64,000 nt of DNA from Exiguobacterium sp. SL-9 (GTDB lineage Bacteria > Bacillota > Bacilli > Exiguobacteriales > Exiguobacteriaceae), in the NCBI RefSeq assembly GCF_004336985.1, contig NZ_SJUO01000002.1:372001-436000 (forward strand). The letters are read 5' to 3'. The notes under the pieces were generated by a model. The model had not been told where the DNA came from and did no database searches. It worked only from the letters and a program-made list of their open reading frames with translations. Positions 8,791 to 17,852 of the stretch are shown here, one piece after another (position 1 is the stretch's first letter; every line of letters begins with the position of its first letter). Both the position numbers and the translations under genes were made by a program.

Positions 8791-9538
8791 GTGCGATGGC
8801 TAACATCCAATCCATTGCCTCTTCGGTCGTCTTCCACTTTTCCCAAAACGGGAGTTGATGGGCGAACGGAACGACCCAAAGCTCGGCCCGCTCCCCCATT
8901 CGTTCGGCCACGGCTGTCGCATGACGAAGTCGCACTTGCTCGTCGTCTGTCCCGTGAATCAATAACGTCGGGGCCTCCCAGTCTTTGTAGAGAGGCGAAC
9001 GCTCCACATAAGCCGCACGCGCCGCTTCCGGGTCCCCCCCGGTCATGCGACGGAGCATTTTCCGCATCGAGCGCTGTTCTTCATACGTCCACTCGAGATT
9101 GGTGACACCCGCCCATGATGTGACGGACGTGAGCGGCCGTTCCGCAGCGAGCGATAACGCCATCATGCCCCCGCGCGAGAAACCAAGGGCATGAATAAAC
9201 GTATCCGTTCGACGGACGCGATCGTAGAGAGACAAGACGTCCTCTAAGTCCGCCCCGCCGAAGTCCTCTTTCCCGCTTCCGCCATGGTTACCCCGATAGA
9301 CGGGAGCCACGACGTGGAAGCCTCTGGCCGCAAACTGCATCAACCGGGGCAAACGCACGTCCCCGATTCGTCCGGTCCCACCACGCAAATAAAACAAGAC
9401 GTGCCCGTTTGGCCGTTTCGGCGTGATTGTATAGGCAACGACGTCCTCACCGTCGCGCGTCGCATACCAGCCTCGGTGAATCGGATAGCCGGCATACGGC
9501 GGCAGGACCTCGACTCGGTCAAACCAAGCGTTTTTCAT
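8777..9538 (-). CDS. Alpha/beta-hydrolase, prolyl oligopeptidase-like
   Basis: 253 residues. The nucleophile elbow is GFSRGG with Ser121; Asp in HGTDDEQV and His in FAHQLPF complete the triad, and the YLRGGTG segment can form the oxyanion hole. This is the peptidase_S9/dienelactone-hydrolase-like group; substrate unknown. The start overlaps the end of the Nudix gene by 20 bp, so the two are very likely co-translated. In B. subtilis, ytkD also lies near pckA. Confidence 0.78.
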   Translation of the reverse strand: MKNAWFDRVEVLPPYAGYPIHRGWYATRDGEDVVAYTITPKRPNGHVLFYLRGGTGRIGDVRLPRLMQFAARGFHVVAPVYRGNHGGSGKEDFGGADLEDVLSLYDRVRRTDTFIHALGFSRGGMMALSLAAERPLTSVTSWAGVTNLEWTYEEQRSMRKMLRRMTGGDPEAARAAYVERSPLYKDWEAPTLLIHGTDDEQVRLRHATAVAERMGERAELWVVPFAHQLPFWEKWKTTEEAMDWMLAIAQKND

Positions 9539-9992
9539 GGAGCACCTTCATCGTTTCCGGGAGCACCCGGTCCTTCATCATGAAGCTGTACCGGTTGTTC
9601 CGGAGCAAATTCGTTGGCAACTCCGCCATCAAGACGGCTCCGTCGGTCTCATCGACTGCCGGATGATCGTCAAAGCGCTCAATCTCAGCAAAATAAATAT
9701 TTTTAATGACCGTGTCCCCGCGTCCGAGCACGCGGTATTGTCCGAGATAATGCAGCGTCTTCACGACACCGCCCGTCTCTTCATACACTTCCCGAATCGC
9801 GGCATCGTCCTCATGCTCGCCAGGCTCAACTTTTCCGCCCGGGAACTCGAGTCCGCGTTGTTTATGCTTCGTCAGCACCCATTGGTTCTCGTAGCGGGCG
9901 ACGACCCAGACGTGGAGCGGCGTATCCGAAAATGGATAGTGCGCAAAGCTCAACTCGACTTTATTGTGATAGTAGTCTGTGAATGTCAACAT
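9519..9992 (-). CDS. ytkD: Nudix hydrolase, YtkD-type nucleoside triphosphatase
   Basis: 157 residues with a full Nudix box (G-x5-E-x7-REVYEETGG) at about residues 52-76. YtkD proteins hydrolyse oxidised (8-oxo-) and normal purine nucleoside triphosphates and so clean the nucleotide pool. Gene neighbourhood (pckA, metK) is as in B. subtilis, which supports the assignment. RBS AAGGGATGG is upstream. Confidence 0.85.
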   Translation of the reverse strand: MLTFTDYYHNKVELSFAHYPFSDTPLHVWVVARYENQWVLTKHKQRGLEFPGGKVEPGEHEDDAAIREVYEETGGVVKTLHYLGQYRVLGRGDTVIKNIYFAEIERFDDHPAVDETDGAVLMAELPTNLLRNNRYSFMMKDRVLPETMKVLHEKRLV

Positions 9993-10054
9993 AGTCCATC
10001 CCTTTCCTTCCCCTGTCTACTCTCACTTTACCTTGTCTTCCTCCAGTTTCAAAC

Positions 10055-10084
10055 AAAAAAATAGGCCCGCCGGAGCGGACCTAC
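10055..10084 (-). terminator. Terminator of pgi
   Basis: On the minus strand TAGGTCCGC-TCCG-GCGGGCCTA followed by seven T, directly after the pgi stop. Confidence 0.9.
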
Positions 10085-10090
10085 TCGAAA

Positions 10091-11443
10091 TTACTGGTTC
10101 AAACGCTTTTCAAGCTCAGCTTTTTGCTCTTCGTAACCTGGTTTTCCAAGCAACGCGAACATGTTCGCTTTGTACGCTTCCACACCTGGTTGATTGAACG
10201 GGTTCACCCCGAGAATGTATCCGCTCATCGCGCATGCCTTCTCGAAGAAGTAGAACAAGTAACCGAGGTGGTACGGCGTCATCTCCGGTAATTCGACGAC
10301 GAGGTTCGGGACTTCTCCGTCCGTGTGGGCGAGGAGTGTTCCTTCGGCTGCCTTGTCGTTCACGAATTGAATCGTTTCGCCGGCAAGGAAGTTCAAGCCA
10401 TCGAGGTCTTGTGCGTCTTCTGGCACGTTCATCGTATGACGGACGTTCGTGACACGGATGACCGTCTCGAACAAGTCACGACGACCTTCCTGGATGTATT
10501 GCCCCATCGAGTGGAGGTCGGTCGAGAAGTCGACTGCCGCCGGGAAAATCCCTTTGTTGTCTTTTCCTTCCGACTCGCCGTAAAGCTGTTTCCACCACTC
10601 TGACACGTAGTGAAGGGCCGGCTCGTAGTTGACGAGCAACTCGATCGACTTGCCTTTTGCATACAAGGCGTTACGGACGACAGCATATTGGTACGCCTCG
10701 TTCTCAGAGAGCTCTGGTGACGAATACGCGTCTTGTGCGTCGCGTGCACCTTCCATGAGAGCGTCAATATCGATGCCTGCCGCCGCAATCGGAAGGAGTC
10801 CGACCGGTGTGAGGACCGAGAAACGGCCTCCGACGTCATCCGGGATGACGAACGTTTCGTAACCTTCTGCATCCGCGAGCGTCTTCAAGGCGCCACGAGC
10901 ACGGTCTGTCGTCGCATAAATGCGCTCACGAGCACCGTCTTGACCATATTTGTCTTCCATGAACTGTTTCAAGACACGGAACGCGATCGCCGGCTCTGTC
11001 GTCGTTCCCGATTTCGAGATGACGTTGACCGAGACGTCTTTGCCTTCGAGCACGTGGAGCAACTCTGTCAAATAAGTAGACGAGATGTTGTGACCAGCGA
11101 AGAAGACTTGTGGCGCGTTGCGCTCTTCTTTTGACAATACGTTGAAGAATGAATGTTGAAGCATCTCGATTGCCGCGCGTGCGCCGAGGTATGATCCACC
11201 GATTCCGACGACGACGAGGACGTCCGAGTTCTCGCGGATTCGTTCCGCGGCCGCTTTGATGCGGGCAAACTCATCCGTATCATAGTTTGTTGGAAGGTCG
11301 ACCCACCCAAGGAAGTCGCTACCTGCCCCGCTACGGTCATGGATGACCGAATGCATTGCTTTCACGGTTTCTTGCAATTGATCGACTTCATGTTCCCCGA
11401 CGAAAGACAGGGCGTTTGAATAATCGAAACGTACTGTTGACAT
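10091..11443 (-). CDS. pgi: Glucose-6-phosphate isomerase
   Basis: 450 residues, usual for Bacilli. Interconverts glucose 6-phosphate and fructose 6-phosphate. The [10 protein letters not shown] segment, the sugar-isomerase signature around [10 protein letters not shown] and the C-terminal QPGVEAYK motif are present. ATG 11443 follows AAAGGAGG; a longer in-frame reading to 11494 contains the promoter region and is rejected. The neighbour upstream is an iron alcohol dehydrogenase, as in the yugJK-pgi region of B. subtilis. Confidence 0.97.
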   Translation of the reverse strand: MSTVRFDYSNALSFVGEHEVDQLQETVKAMHSVIHDRSGAGSDFLGWVDLPTNYDTDEFARIKAAAERIRENSDVLVVVGIGGSYLGARAAIEMLQHSFFNVLSKEERNAPQVFFAGHNISSTYLTELLHVLEGKDVSVNVISKSGTTTEPAIAFRVLKQFMEDKYGQDGARERIYATTDRARGALKTLADAEGYETFVIPDDVGGRFSVLTPVGLLPIAAAGIDIDALMEGARDAQDAYSSPELSENEAYQYAVVRNALYAKGKSIELLVNYEPALHYVSEWWKQLYGESEGKDNKGIFPAAVDFSTDLHSMGQYIQEGRRDLFETVIRVTNVRHTMNVPEDAQDLDGLNFLAGETIQFVNDKAAEGTLLAHTDGEVPNLVVELPEMTPYHLGYLFYFFEKACAMSGYILGVNPFNQPGVEAYKANMFALLGKPGYEEQKAELEKRLNQ

Positions 11444-11489
11444 GTCATTTCCTCCTTTAAATCGCTCCTTGAAGAGCCATACATGACCC

Positions 11490-11519
11490 ATCATAAACGG
11501 AAACGTCGGATTCGTTCAA
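11490..11519 (-). promoter_or_regulatory. Promoter of pgi
   Basis: On the minus strand TTGAAC (11519-11514), 18-nt spacer, TATGAT (11495-11490), about 50 bp before the start codon. Confidence 0.6.
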
Positions 11520-11549
11520 TCATTATTGCAAAATAGGCATCAAATCGCC

Positions 11550-12713
11550 TTATTTGCTCAACTCAAGAATGGCCGCCACGTCTTCACGTTCGAGCGTACG
11601 GAAGCGACCGAACGCACCACGTTTCATAGCAGAATCAAGGATGGCGTCGAATGTCGACTCGTCGATGTCATAGTCACGGAGCGAGCTTGGTGCACCAAGC
11701 TCATCGAAGAAGGCGCGCACGGCTGCGATTGTACGCTTCGCCGTCTCCAAATCCGTGTCGGCCGGTTCAACATTGAACACTTCTGTTCCGAGGCGGGCGA
11801 AACGTGCCGCATTGTCTTCATCGAGCACATGCTCCATCCAGCGTGGGAACAGAATGGCGAGCCCTCCTGCGTGCGGAATGTCATGGACAGCCGATACCGC
11901 ATGCTCAATGTTATGTGACGCCCAGTCACCTGAAGCACCCATTTGCAGCACACCGTTTAAGGCGATCGTACCTGAGAACAAGATGATGGCACGCAAGTCG
12001 ACGTTCTCTAAATCATTGACGAGCTTCGGTGCCGATTCGACGACCGCTTTCAAGACGCCTTCGGTCATGCGCTCTTGGACCGGTGCATGGTTCGGGTGGA
12101 AGTATTGTTCGAAACAGTGACTCATCATGTCGACGATACCGTAGATTGTTTGATCTTTTGGTACCGATACCGTGTAACGCGGATCAAGGATTGAGAACGT
12201 CGGATAGACGAGCGGATGGCCCCAACCGTACTTCTCTTGTGTCTCCCAGTTCGTGATGACCGATCCTGAGTTCATCTCTGAACCTGTCGCTGCGAGCGTG
12301 AGCACTGTACCAAACGGGATCGCTTCTGTCGGAATATGGTCGCGGAGAACGATGTCCCATGCATCCCCTTCGTACGGGATGGCCGCCGAGATGAGTTTCG
12401 TGCAATCGATGACCGAACCGCCACCGACCGCGAGCAACGCATCGATGTTTTCTTCGCGTGCTTGCTTGACCGCGCGACGTACTGTCTCGATGCGTGGGTT
12501 CGGTTCAACACCTGAGAAGTCGACGAAGTCGATTGAGGCGTTATTCAGTTCCGTCACGACTTCATCGTACGTGCCGTTCTTCTTGATGCTCCCGCCTCCA
12601 TAGACGAGCATCACTTTCTTGGCGTCGAGCGCCTTCAACTCGCCTGCGAGTTTTTCAATCTGATGCGTCCCGAAAATGAGTTTCGTCGGGTTCTTGTATT
12701 CAAAGTTGTGCAT
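11550..12713 (-). CDS. Iron-containing alcohol dehydrogenase (YugJ/YugK-like)
   Basis: 387 residues of the NAD(P)H-dependent butanol dehydrogenase type. The N-terminal half has the [11 protein letters not shown] and [10 protein letters not shown] nucleotide-binding segments; the C-terminal half has the metal ligands in [12 protein letters not shown] and [14 protein letters not shown]. It would reduce aldehydes to alcohols or the reverse. Same strand as pgi and 106 bp upstream of it, as in B. subtilis. RBS GAAGGAGG. Confidence 0.88.
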   Translation of the reverse strand: MHNFEYKNPTKLIFGTHQIEKLAGELKALDAKKVMLVYGGGSIKKNGTYDEVVTELNNASIDFVDFSGVEPNPRIETVRRAVKQAREENIDALLAVGGGSVIDCTKLISAAIPYEGDAWDIVLRDHIPTEAIPFGTVLTLAATGSEMNSGSVITNWETQEKYGWGHPLVYPTFSILDPRYTVSVPKDQTIYGIVDMMSHCFEQYFHPNHAPVQERMTEGVLKAVVESAPKLVNDLENVDLRAIILFSGTIALNGVLQMGASGDWASHNIEHAVSAVHDIPHAGGLAILFPRWMEHVLDEDNAARFARLGTEVFNVEPADTDLETAKRTIAAVRAFFDELGAPSSLRDYDIDESTFDAILDSAMKRGAFGRFRTLEREDVAAILELSK

Positions 12714-12781
12714 AATTCATCCTCCTTCGAAAATATGTAACACCTACACTATATACCCTGTTTTTTATGATTGAAAAGCAA

Positions 12782-13780
12782 TCAGCCCTGAGTGTAGATA
12801 CGGTCGATGATCGTATGGAGCGTCACCGCCTGTTCTGCTTGCCGGTACGACGGCTCCTGACGGCACGCCTCGAGGAACGTTCGAATCTGTCTCGCATATG
12901 GGTCTTCGAGCGCGAGATGGGCCGGTGATTTATCGAACAACGCACCGTGCTCTTCCGTATGGATGACGAGTGGGAACAGCGACGCCCCGCCCTCCGTTCC
13001 TCGCAATTCGACCCGCATCGTGTCCGCCGCCTCGACGTTGGCCATGAAACTCGCGTCTAAGAACAAGGATGCCCCGTTGTCGAACGTGACCATCGCCCGG
13101 GCCGTGTCTTCGACCGAGAACGCGTCCGCGTCCCAGTCGCCCATCAGCCCGACACCGGGTCGCGTTCCAAGATATTGACCGACGTGACCGACCACGTCGA
13201 CCGGTTTCGGATAGTCCATCAAATAGAGCGCCAGGTCGAGCATATGTACCCCGATATCGAGCAGTGCACCGCCTCCTTGTAGCTCCTTATCAGTGAATAC
13301 GCCCCACCCTGGGATGCCGCGACGGCGGAGGGCGAGCGCGGTGGCCGCATAGACGTGCCCGAGTTCACCGTCATCGATCATACGTTTTAATAATTGTGTG
13401 TCCGACCGGTGCCGGTAATGAAACCCGTAATGAAGGGTTCGTTCTGCCTTCCGGGCCGCTATGAGCATCTCGTTCGCTTCACGGGCCGAGATGGCCGGTG
13501 GCTTCTCACAGAGGACGTGACAGCCTGCCTCGAGCGCGGCGATGACTTGTTCTTTATGGAGCGCGTTCGGCGTACACACACTGACCGCATCGAGTTGTTC
13601 TGTGACGAGCATCTCTTCGACCGTCTCGTACACCCGTTCGATTCCAAACTGTTCAGCCACCGCTTCCCCGCGCTCCCGGGTCCGATTCATGACGGCGACG
13701 ACGTCAGCCCCTGTCGCGATGTATTGCGGGATATGGGCGGTCTTGGCAATCCCGCCTGTACCGATGATTCCGATTCTCAT
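12782..13780 (-). CDS. Gfo/Idh/MocA family oxidoreductase
   Basis: 332 residues. The Rossmann loop GIIGTGGIAKTAH lies at the N-terminus and the family CEKP motif (catalytic Lys) follows; the C-terminal half has the GGGALLDIGVHMLD sheet start. These enzymes are NAD(P)-dependent sugar or inositol dehydrogenases; the substrate cannot be told. ATG 13780 follows AAAAGGAGTGAGG; a reading from 13876 runs into the promoter and terminator DNA. There is no clear terminator after it. Confidence 0.85.
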   Translation of the reverse strand: MRIGIIGTGGIAKTAHIPQYIATGADVVAVMNRTRERGEAVAEQFGIERVYETVEEMLVTEQLDAVSVCTPNALHKEQVIAALEAGCHVLCEKPPAISAREANEMLIAARKAERTLHYGFHYRHRSDTQLLKRMIDDGELGHVYAATALALRRRGIPGWGVFTDKELQGGGALLDIGVHMLDLALYLMDYPKPVDVVGHVGQYLGTRPGVGLMGDWDADAFSVEDTARAMVTFDNGASLFLDASFMANVEAADTMRVELRGTEGGASLFPLVIHTEEHGALFDKSPAHLALEDPYARQIRTFLEACRQEPSYRQAEQAVTLHTIIDRIYTQG

Positions 13781-13831
13781 GGTCCTCACTCCTTTTCTGT
13801 ACAGTTCGAGACCGATGGGGACATCTCCTGT

Positions 13832-13868
13832 ACAAAAAAAAAAGACGACCTGCACAAGGCAGATCGTC
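13832..13868 (-). terminator. Terminator of yugI
   Basis: On the minus strand GACGATCTGC-CTTGT-GCAGGTCGTC followed by ten T. Confidence 0.92.
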
Positions 13869-13876
13869 TCAATCAC

Positions 13877-14269
13877 TTACTTCTTGAAGTTCGTGTTTTT
13901 GATCCAGTCTTCGAGTTTGTCCTTGAGGACAGTGAATCCTGGAGCTTCTTCTTGCTTGAAGTTTGAAGCTTCGTTGCGGCGTGGTGCGCCACGACGAGCT
14001 GGCTTAGCCGACTTCTCGCGTTTTGGAGCTTCTTGTGTCGCTTTCATTGAAAGCTTGATTTTCTTAGATGCTTCATCAACATCAAGAATTTTCACTTCAA
14101 CTTCTTGACCGACTTGAACGTACTCGTTCACGTCTTTCACGTAGTCGTGTGAGATTTCAGAGATGTGGACAAGACCTTGAGTCTCGTCGTCGAGTGCGAC
14201 GAACGCACCGAAAGGTTGGATTCCTGTTACTTTACCTTTTAAAACTTGATCTTTTTCGTATTTTGCCAT
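13877..14269 (-). CDS. yugI: S1-domain RNA-binding protein, general stress protein 13 family
   Basis: 130 residues. An S1 (OB-fold) RNA-binding domain fills about residues 5-75 (VLKGKVTGIQPFGAFV...GLVHISEIS), followed by a basic, low-complexity linker rich in Lys, Arg, Ala and Pro. B. subtilis YugI (GSP13) is a ribosome-associated stress protein. ATG 14269 is preferred, with AGGAGTG upstream. It is divergent from the proposed small RNA at 14400-14461. Confidence 0.88.
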   Translation of the reverse strand: MAKYEKDQVLKGKVTGIQPFGAFVALDDETQGLVHISEISHDYVKDVNEYVQVGQEVEVKILDVDEASKKIKLSMKATQEAPKREKSAKPARRGAPRRNEASNFKQEEAPGFTVLKDKLEDWIKNTNFKK

Positions 14270-14306
14270 TACAAACACTCCTATGCTAAATTCATCAACT
14301 TACTAT

Positions 14307-14334
14307 AACATACTTTTTTCGATAAAGTGTACAA
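14307..14334 (-). promoter_or_regulatory. Promoter of yugI
   Basis: On the minus strand TTGTAC (14334-14329), 16-nt spacer, TATGTT (14312-14307). Confidence 0.55.
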
Positions 14335-14368
14335 ATTAGTAAAAAAGATTATTTGGGATTATTTTCGT

Positions 14369-14393
14369 GTTTCAAAGTCGACCGGTCGGGTAA
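14369..14393 (+). promoter_or_regulatory. Sigma-B-type promoter facing an intergenic terminator
   Basis: GTTTCA (14369-14374), 13-nt spacer, GGGTAA (14388-14393): five of six matches to each half of GTTTAA/GGGTAT. No coding gene follows on the plus strand; a terminator ends the unit about 68 bp later. Confidence 0.5.
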
Positions 14394-14399
14394 ATACAA

Positions 14400-14461
14400 A
14401 TCAAGCAAGACTTCAAGTATTCCCCCCTGATTCCGCTAGGCTTAGGCCTAGCCCTTTTTTT
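14400..14461 (+). ncRNA. Candidate C-rich small RNA
   Basis: Predicted transcript of about 60 nt between a sigma-B-type promoter and a hairpin with seven T. It has a run of six C at 14422-14427 in an otherwise unpaired region (UAUUCCCCCCUGAUU), which is complementary to G-rich ribosome sites. No reading frame of note. It lies between the divergent yugI gene and a pseudogene on the minus strand. Existence is inferred from sequence signals alone. Confidence 0.42.
14435..14461 (+). terminator. Plus-strand terminator with no upstream gene
   Basis: GCTAGGC-TTAG-GCCTAGC, then CC and seven T. The T run is only on the plus strand, so it is not the terminator of the minus-strand pseudogene. Confidence 0.65.
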
Positions 14462-14463
14462 GT

Positions 14464-15320
14464 TCAAAAACTCGTGAACGGTTGTTGCGCGGCGACATCA
14501 AACATCGTTTCTCCCACCATTTCATTCAACATGATCGCGTTCCGATATACCGCCATCCCCAAATTCGTTGCCGCCGGCCCGTGCGAATGTTCTAAGTTTG
14601 TGTGGGTGAACAGACTACCGGCCAATGCGGTCTGCGTCGCGATTTGATAGCGATCGTTGACGCGCCACTGATTTTCAGCCTCCCACTCGATCTCAACCCG
14701 GTCGACCCATGCCGGGATGCGCGGATGATATCCGGTCGCCGCCACGACGGCATCATACTCGTTCGTAAACGATTCTCCGGTATGCTGGTGAGTCCCTTCG
14801 ACAAGATAATTCGAAGAATGGGAGACGCGTTCGATTTCAATTTGCGTGTACAAGTTCGTCGCTTGGTCCGATCCGTCCGCCGTCCGATGATATAGCGACC
14901 CGTAAATCGCACGGAGCGTCTCCAGGTTGACGCCGTTGCGAAACCGCTCAAAAGCCTTCCCTAGGTGCTCACGTTCCGTATATGGCAGTCGATTGAAATA
15001 GTCGACATACGACACACTGAAAATCTCTTCCCCGAGTTTGCCGCTCTCGAGCGATTCAAACACGTCTGCAAGCGGCCGTTCTGTTTCAAGTAGTTCACAT
15101 AACTGTGAAGGCTTGTCGGGTCAGCGAGCGTCACAAGGTCATATAAATAATGCGTCTGCATCGTGGCTGCTTCGAGCAACATCCCTTCATGCCAATTGAA
15201 GTCGGCCCGCTCCTCAAAGCAAACTCCCGTCAATCTCGTCGATTCGCTGAGCGCCATCAACCCGAGATTGTAGGGCCCACATCCGATTGCTATAAAATCT
15301 ACTCGTTCCAACGGCCTCAC
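14464..15320 (-). pseudogene. Lysine/ornithine N-monooxygenase remnant with internal deletion and frameshift
   Basis: Two fragments of one IucD/SidA/PvdA-family flavoprotein (normally about 430 residues, hydroxamate siderophore synthesis). The first frame from 15320 gives the FAD loop GCGPYNLG, NWHEGMLLE and LVTLADPTS...YLKQNGRL (about 84 residues), then runs into nonsense. From about 15080 the next frame continues with LGEEIFSVSYVDYF and the terminal VVAATGYHPR motif to 14464. Roughly 170 codons between them, holding the NADPH- and substrate-binding middle, are missing. The product cannot be active. No other siderophore gene is nearby. Confidence 0.88.
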
Positions 15321-15362
15321 CTCGCTCGTCTTTTCCCATCTATTATACCACTAAAACGTAAA

Positions 15363-15388
15363 ACAGACCCTCATCGCTGAGAGTCTGT
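15363..15388 (-). terminator. Terminator of alaT
   Basis: On the minus strand ACAGACTCTCA-GCGA-TGAGGGTCTGT followed by TTTT; it overlaps the last codons of alaT. Confidence 0.75.
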
Positions 15389-16558
15389 CATTGTGGTCGT
15401 CACTTCGAACTGTTTCATGAACCGATCGATGCGACGAATCGCTTCTTGTAATTGCTCGACCGACGTCGCGTAGCTGGCTCGGACAAACCCTTCACCACTC
15501 GCACCGAACGCGTTGCCTGGTACGACCGCGACCCGCTCCTCGAGCAAGAGACGCTCGGCAAACTCTTCGCTCGTCAAGCCCGTGTGACGGATTGATGGGA
15601 AGGCATAAAACGCGCCTCCCGGCACGTGCGTCGGTAATCCGGCGTCATTGAGGGCCTGGATGAAGTAGTTACGGCGCTGTCGATAGCTCTTCACCATCTT
15701 CGGTACATGTTGATCGCGGCTACGGAGTGCCTCGAGACCGCCGAATTGGACGAGTGTCGGGGCACACATCATGCCGTACTGATGAACTTTGAGCATTTCC
15801 CGTGTCACGACTTCCGGCGCACATGTGAAACCGAGCCGCCAGCCTGTCATCGCGAACGCCTTCGAGAACCCGTTGACGACGATCGTCCGCTCGCGCATAT
15901 CGTGGAGCGTCGCGAAACTCGTGAACGGCTCATCATACGACAGCTCGGCATAAATCTCATCGCTGACGACCCAAAGATCATGTTTCGTCGCGAGTTCCGC
16001 GATCTCGGTGAGTTCTTCACCCGTCATCGTCGCTCCGGTCGGGTTTGACGGGAAGCAGAGGAGCATCGCTTTCGTGCGCTCCGTGATTGCCGCTTCGACG
16101 TCTTCCCGGTTCAGACGGAACCCGTTCTCCGGACGACAGGCGACCGGGACGACCGTCCCGCCGGCGAGCTCGATGAGCGGCCCGTACGAGACGAAAGCCG
16201 GTTCGACGACGATGACTTCGTCACCTGGGTTGAGGAGAGCCCGGAAGGCGATATCGAGCGCCTGCGACGCGCCCGTCGTGACGATCAGTTCCGTCGTCGG
16301 GTCATATGTCGCCCCGAACCGGTCCGTCATATAACTAGCGATTTCTTGACGTAACTCGAGGAGACCGGCGTTCGCGCTATAGGCCGTATAGCCTTGCTCG
16401 AGCGCCGCATAGCTCGCTTCGCGTACATTCCACGGCGTGATGAAATCCGGCTCTCCCACCCCGAGAGAGACGACGTTTTCCATCGTTTGCGCCAAATCAA
16501 AGAAGCGGCGGATGCCGGACGGTTTCATTGAGACGACTTGTTGGGACAGTGACTTCAT
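15371..16558 (-). CDS. alaT: PLP-dependent aminotransferase, AlaT type
   Basis: 395 residues, class I/II fold. The pyridoxal-phosphate lysine lies in NGFSKAFAMTGWRLGF, with FPSNPTGAT and SDEIYAELSYD before it and the C-terminal arginine in VRASYATS. In B. subtilis AlaT (YugH) is an alanine transaminase paired with the Lrp-type regulator AlaR. Here it overlaps alaR by 4 bp (ATGA), the same pair in the same order. The deduced reaction is alanine/2-oxoglutarate transamination; substrate choice is by synteny. Confidence 0.88.
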   Translation of the reverse strand: MKSLSQQVVSMKPSGIRRFFDLAQTMENVVSLGVGEPDFITPWNVREASYAALEQGYTAYSANAGLLELRQEIASYMTDRFGATYDPTTELIVTTGASQALDIAFRALLNPGDEVIVVEPAFVSYGPLIELAGGTVVPVACRPENGFRLNREDVEAAITERTKAMLLCFPSNPTGATMTGEELTEIAELATKHDLWVVSDEIYAELSYDEPFTSFATLHDMRERTIVVNGFSKAFAMTGWRLGFTCAPEVVTREMLKVHQYGMMCAPTLVQFGGLEALRSRDQHVPKMVKSYRQRRNYFIQALNDAGLPTHVPGGAFYAFPSIRHTGLTSEEFAERLLLEERVAVVPGNAFGASGEGFVRASYATSVEQLQEAIRRIDRFMKQFEVTTTMTDSQR

Positions 16559-17049
16559 GGCGTAATATTCAACCGTTTGTCTTCGACTTGTGGGGTGAAT
16601 AAAATACCATCATGCTTATACGTCTTCAACTTGAAGTGCGTCGTCGTCGAGACGACCGAGTCGAGCGGTGACAACTTGTCCGAGACGAACGATGCGACGT
16701 CTTGGAGTGAGTGCGCCCGGATGACGACTTGCAGGTCGTAAGCCCCAGACATCAAATAGAGCGCCGTCACTTCCGGGAAGCGATATATCCGCTCCGCGAC
16801 CTCATCGAAACCGCGCCCCCGTTTCGGAGTGACTTTGACGTCGATGAACGCCGTGACGTCATGCCGGTTGATTTTTTGCCAGTTGACCATCGCTCGGAAA
16901 CCGAGCAAAATCCCGTCGGCTTTGAACTTCTCGAGCATCGCCTCGACGGTTGCCTCGTCGGTCGCGAGCAAGTTCGCCAACAGTTTCGTCTCGAGGTAAC
17001 CTTTCTCTTCGAGCAGCTCGAGCAGTTCTAGTTCTTTTGATGTGTACAT
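16555..17049 (-). CDS. alaR: Lrp/AsnC family transcriptional regulator, AlaR type
   Basis: 164 residues: N-terminal winged helix (about 1-60, LELLEEKGYLETKLLANLLA) and a C-terminal RAM/AsnC ligand-binding domain (about 70-150, MSGAYDLQVVIRAHS). Probably binds an amino acid and controls alaT. It starts 2 bp after the stop of the glycosyltransferase gene, with GAAGGAG inside that gene's end. Confidence 0.87.
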   Translation of the reverse strand: MYTSKELELLELLEEKGYLETKLLANLLATDEATVEAMLEKFKADGILLGFRAMVNWQKINRHDVTAFIDVKVTPKRGRGFDEVAERIYRFPEVTALYLMSGAYDLQVVIRAHSLQDVASFVSDKLSPLDSVVSTTTHFKLKTYKHDGILFTPQVEDKRLNITP

Positions 17050-17051
17050 AG

Positions 17052-17852
17052 TTATTCTCCTTCCGTTCTACCGGGGAACGCCCCTGTGAACGTTCTTTCT
17101 GTCTGTCTCACATAGTCCCGCCGCTCGGCTTGGACGATATGGAAGTTTTTCATCTCCATATCGACGAGGCCGTGCTTGTGACAGAACCGATCAAAGTAGC
17201 GACGACGCGTCTCGTCTTGTTTGGCCGACAGGTTGTCCGTACCGTTGAATGCATAGAGCACCGTCGCACGGGCCGGATGACGAATCGTCCCGACTTCGCT
17301 GACGCGTAAAATGAAGTCCCAATCCCAATAGTTATAGACGGCTTCATCGAACGGACCGATGTCGTCGTGAAGCCGTTTTCGATACAGCGTACCGGACGGG
17401 ATGAACGTCGAGTCTTGGCGAAGTCGCTTCAAATCGAGGTCGTAGGCGAATGCCTCCCAGTCAGTGACGCGACGGCACCCATCTTCCCACGCGAAGCGGA
17501 ACAGTTCCGCATCCGTGAAGACGAGGTCGGCCGAACGGATGTCCTCGAGCGCTTGTTCGATATGGGTCGGCATGAGCAAATCATCATCGTCGAGCAACAG
17601 GATATAGTCGCCTTTCGCTTCCTCTACGCCGCGGTTGCGGGCTTTGACGTGATGATTCTCGCCGAGCTCGATATAGCGAATCGATAATCGATTCAAAAAA
17701 GGCGCCAAAAGATGCTGTTTTGGCGGCCCGTCATTATTGATCACAAGTACTTCGAACGACCCGAACGTCTGGACGACCAGACTTTCGAGCAGTTCCGTCA
17801 ATTCCGTCTCCCGTGAGTAGACCGGAATGACGATCGTAACGAGCGGGTTCAT
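17052..17852 (-). CDS. Family 2 glycosyltransferase
   Basis: 266 residues with a GT-A fold: TIVIPVYSRETELTELL at the N-terminus, VINNDG, and the metal/nucleotide-sugar motif LLLDDDDLLMP at about residues 90-100. No membrane segment. Donor and acceptor sugars cannot be told. It overlaps the upstream nfu-like gene by 4 bp and lies 2 bp before alaR, in one minus-strand operon. Confidence 0.82.
   Translation of the reverse strand: MNPLVTIVIPVYSRETELTELLESLVVQTFGSFEVLVINNDGPPKQHLLAPFLNRLSIRYIELGENHHVKARNRGVEEAKGDYILLLDDDDLLMPTHIEQALEDIRSADLVFTDAELFRFAWEDGCRRVTDWEAFAYDLDLKRLRQDSTFIPSGTLYRKRLHDDIGPFDEAVYNYWDWDFILRVSEVGTIRHPARATVLYAFNGTDNLSAKQDETRRRYFDRFCHKHGLVDMEMKNFHIVQAERRDYVRQTERTFTGAFPGRTEGE

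Noticed and set aside
14464-15320. Sequencing error as the cause of the broken hydroxylase gene
   Set aside because: A single-base error cannot explain the lack of about 170 conserved codons between the two halves.
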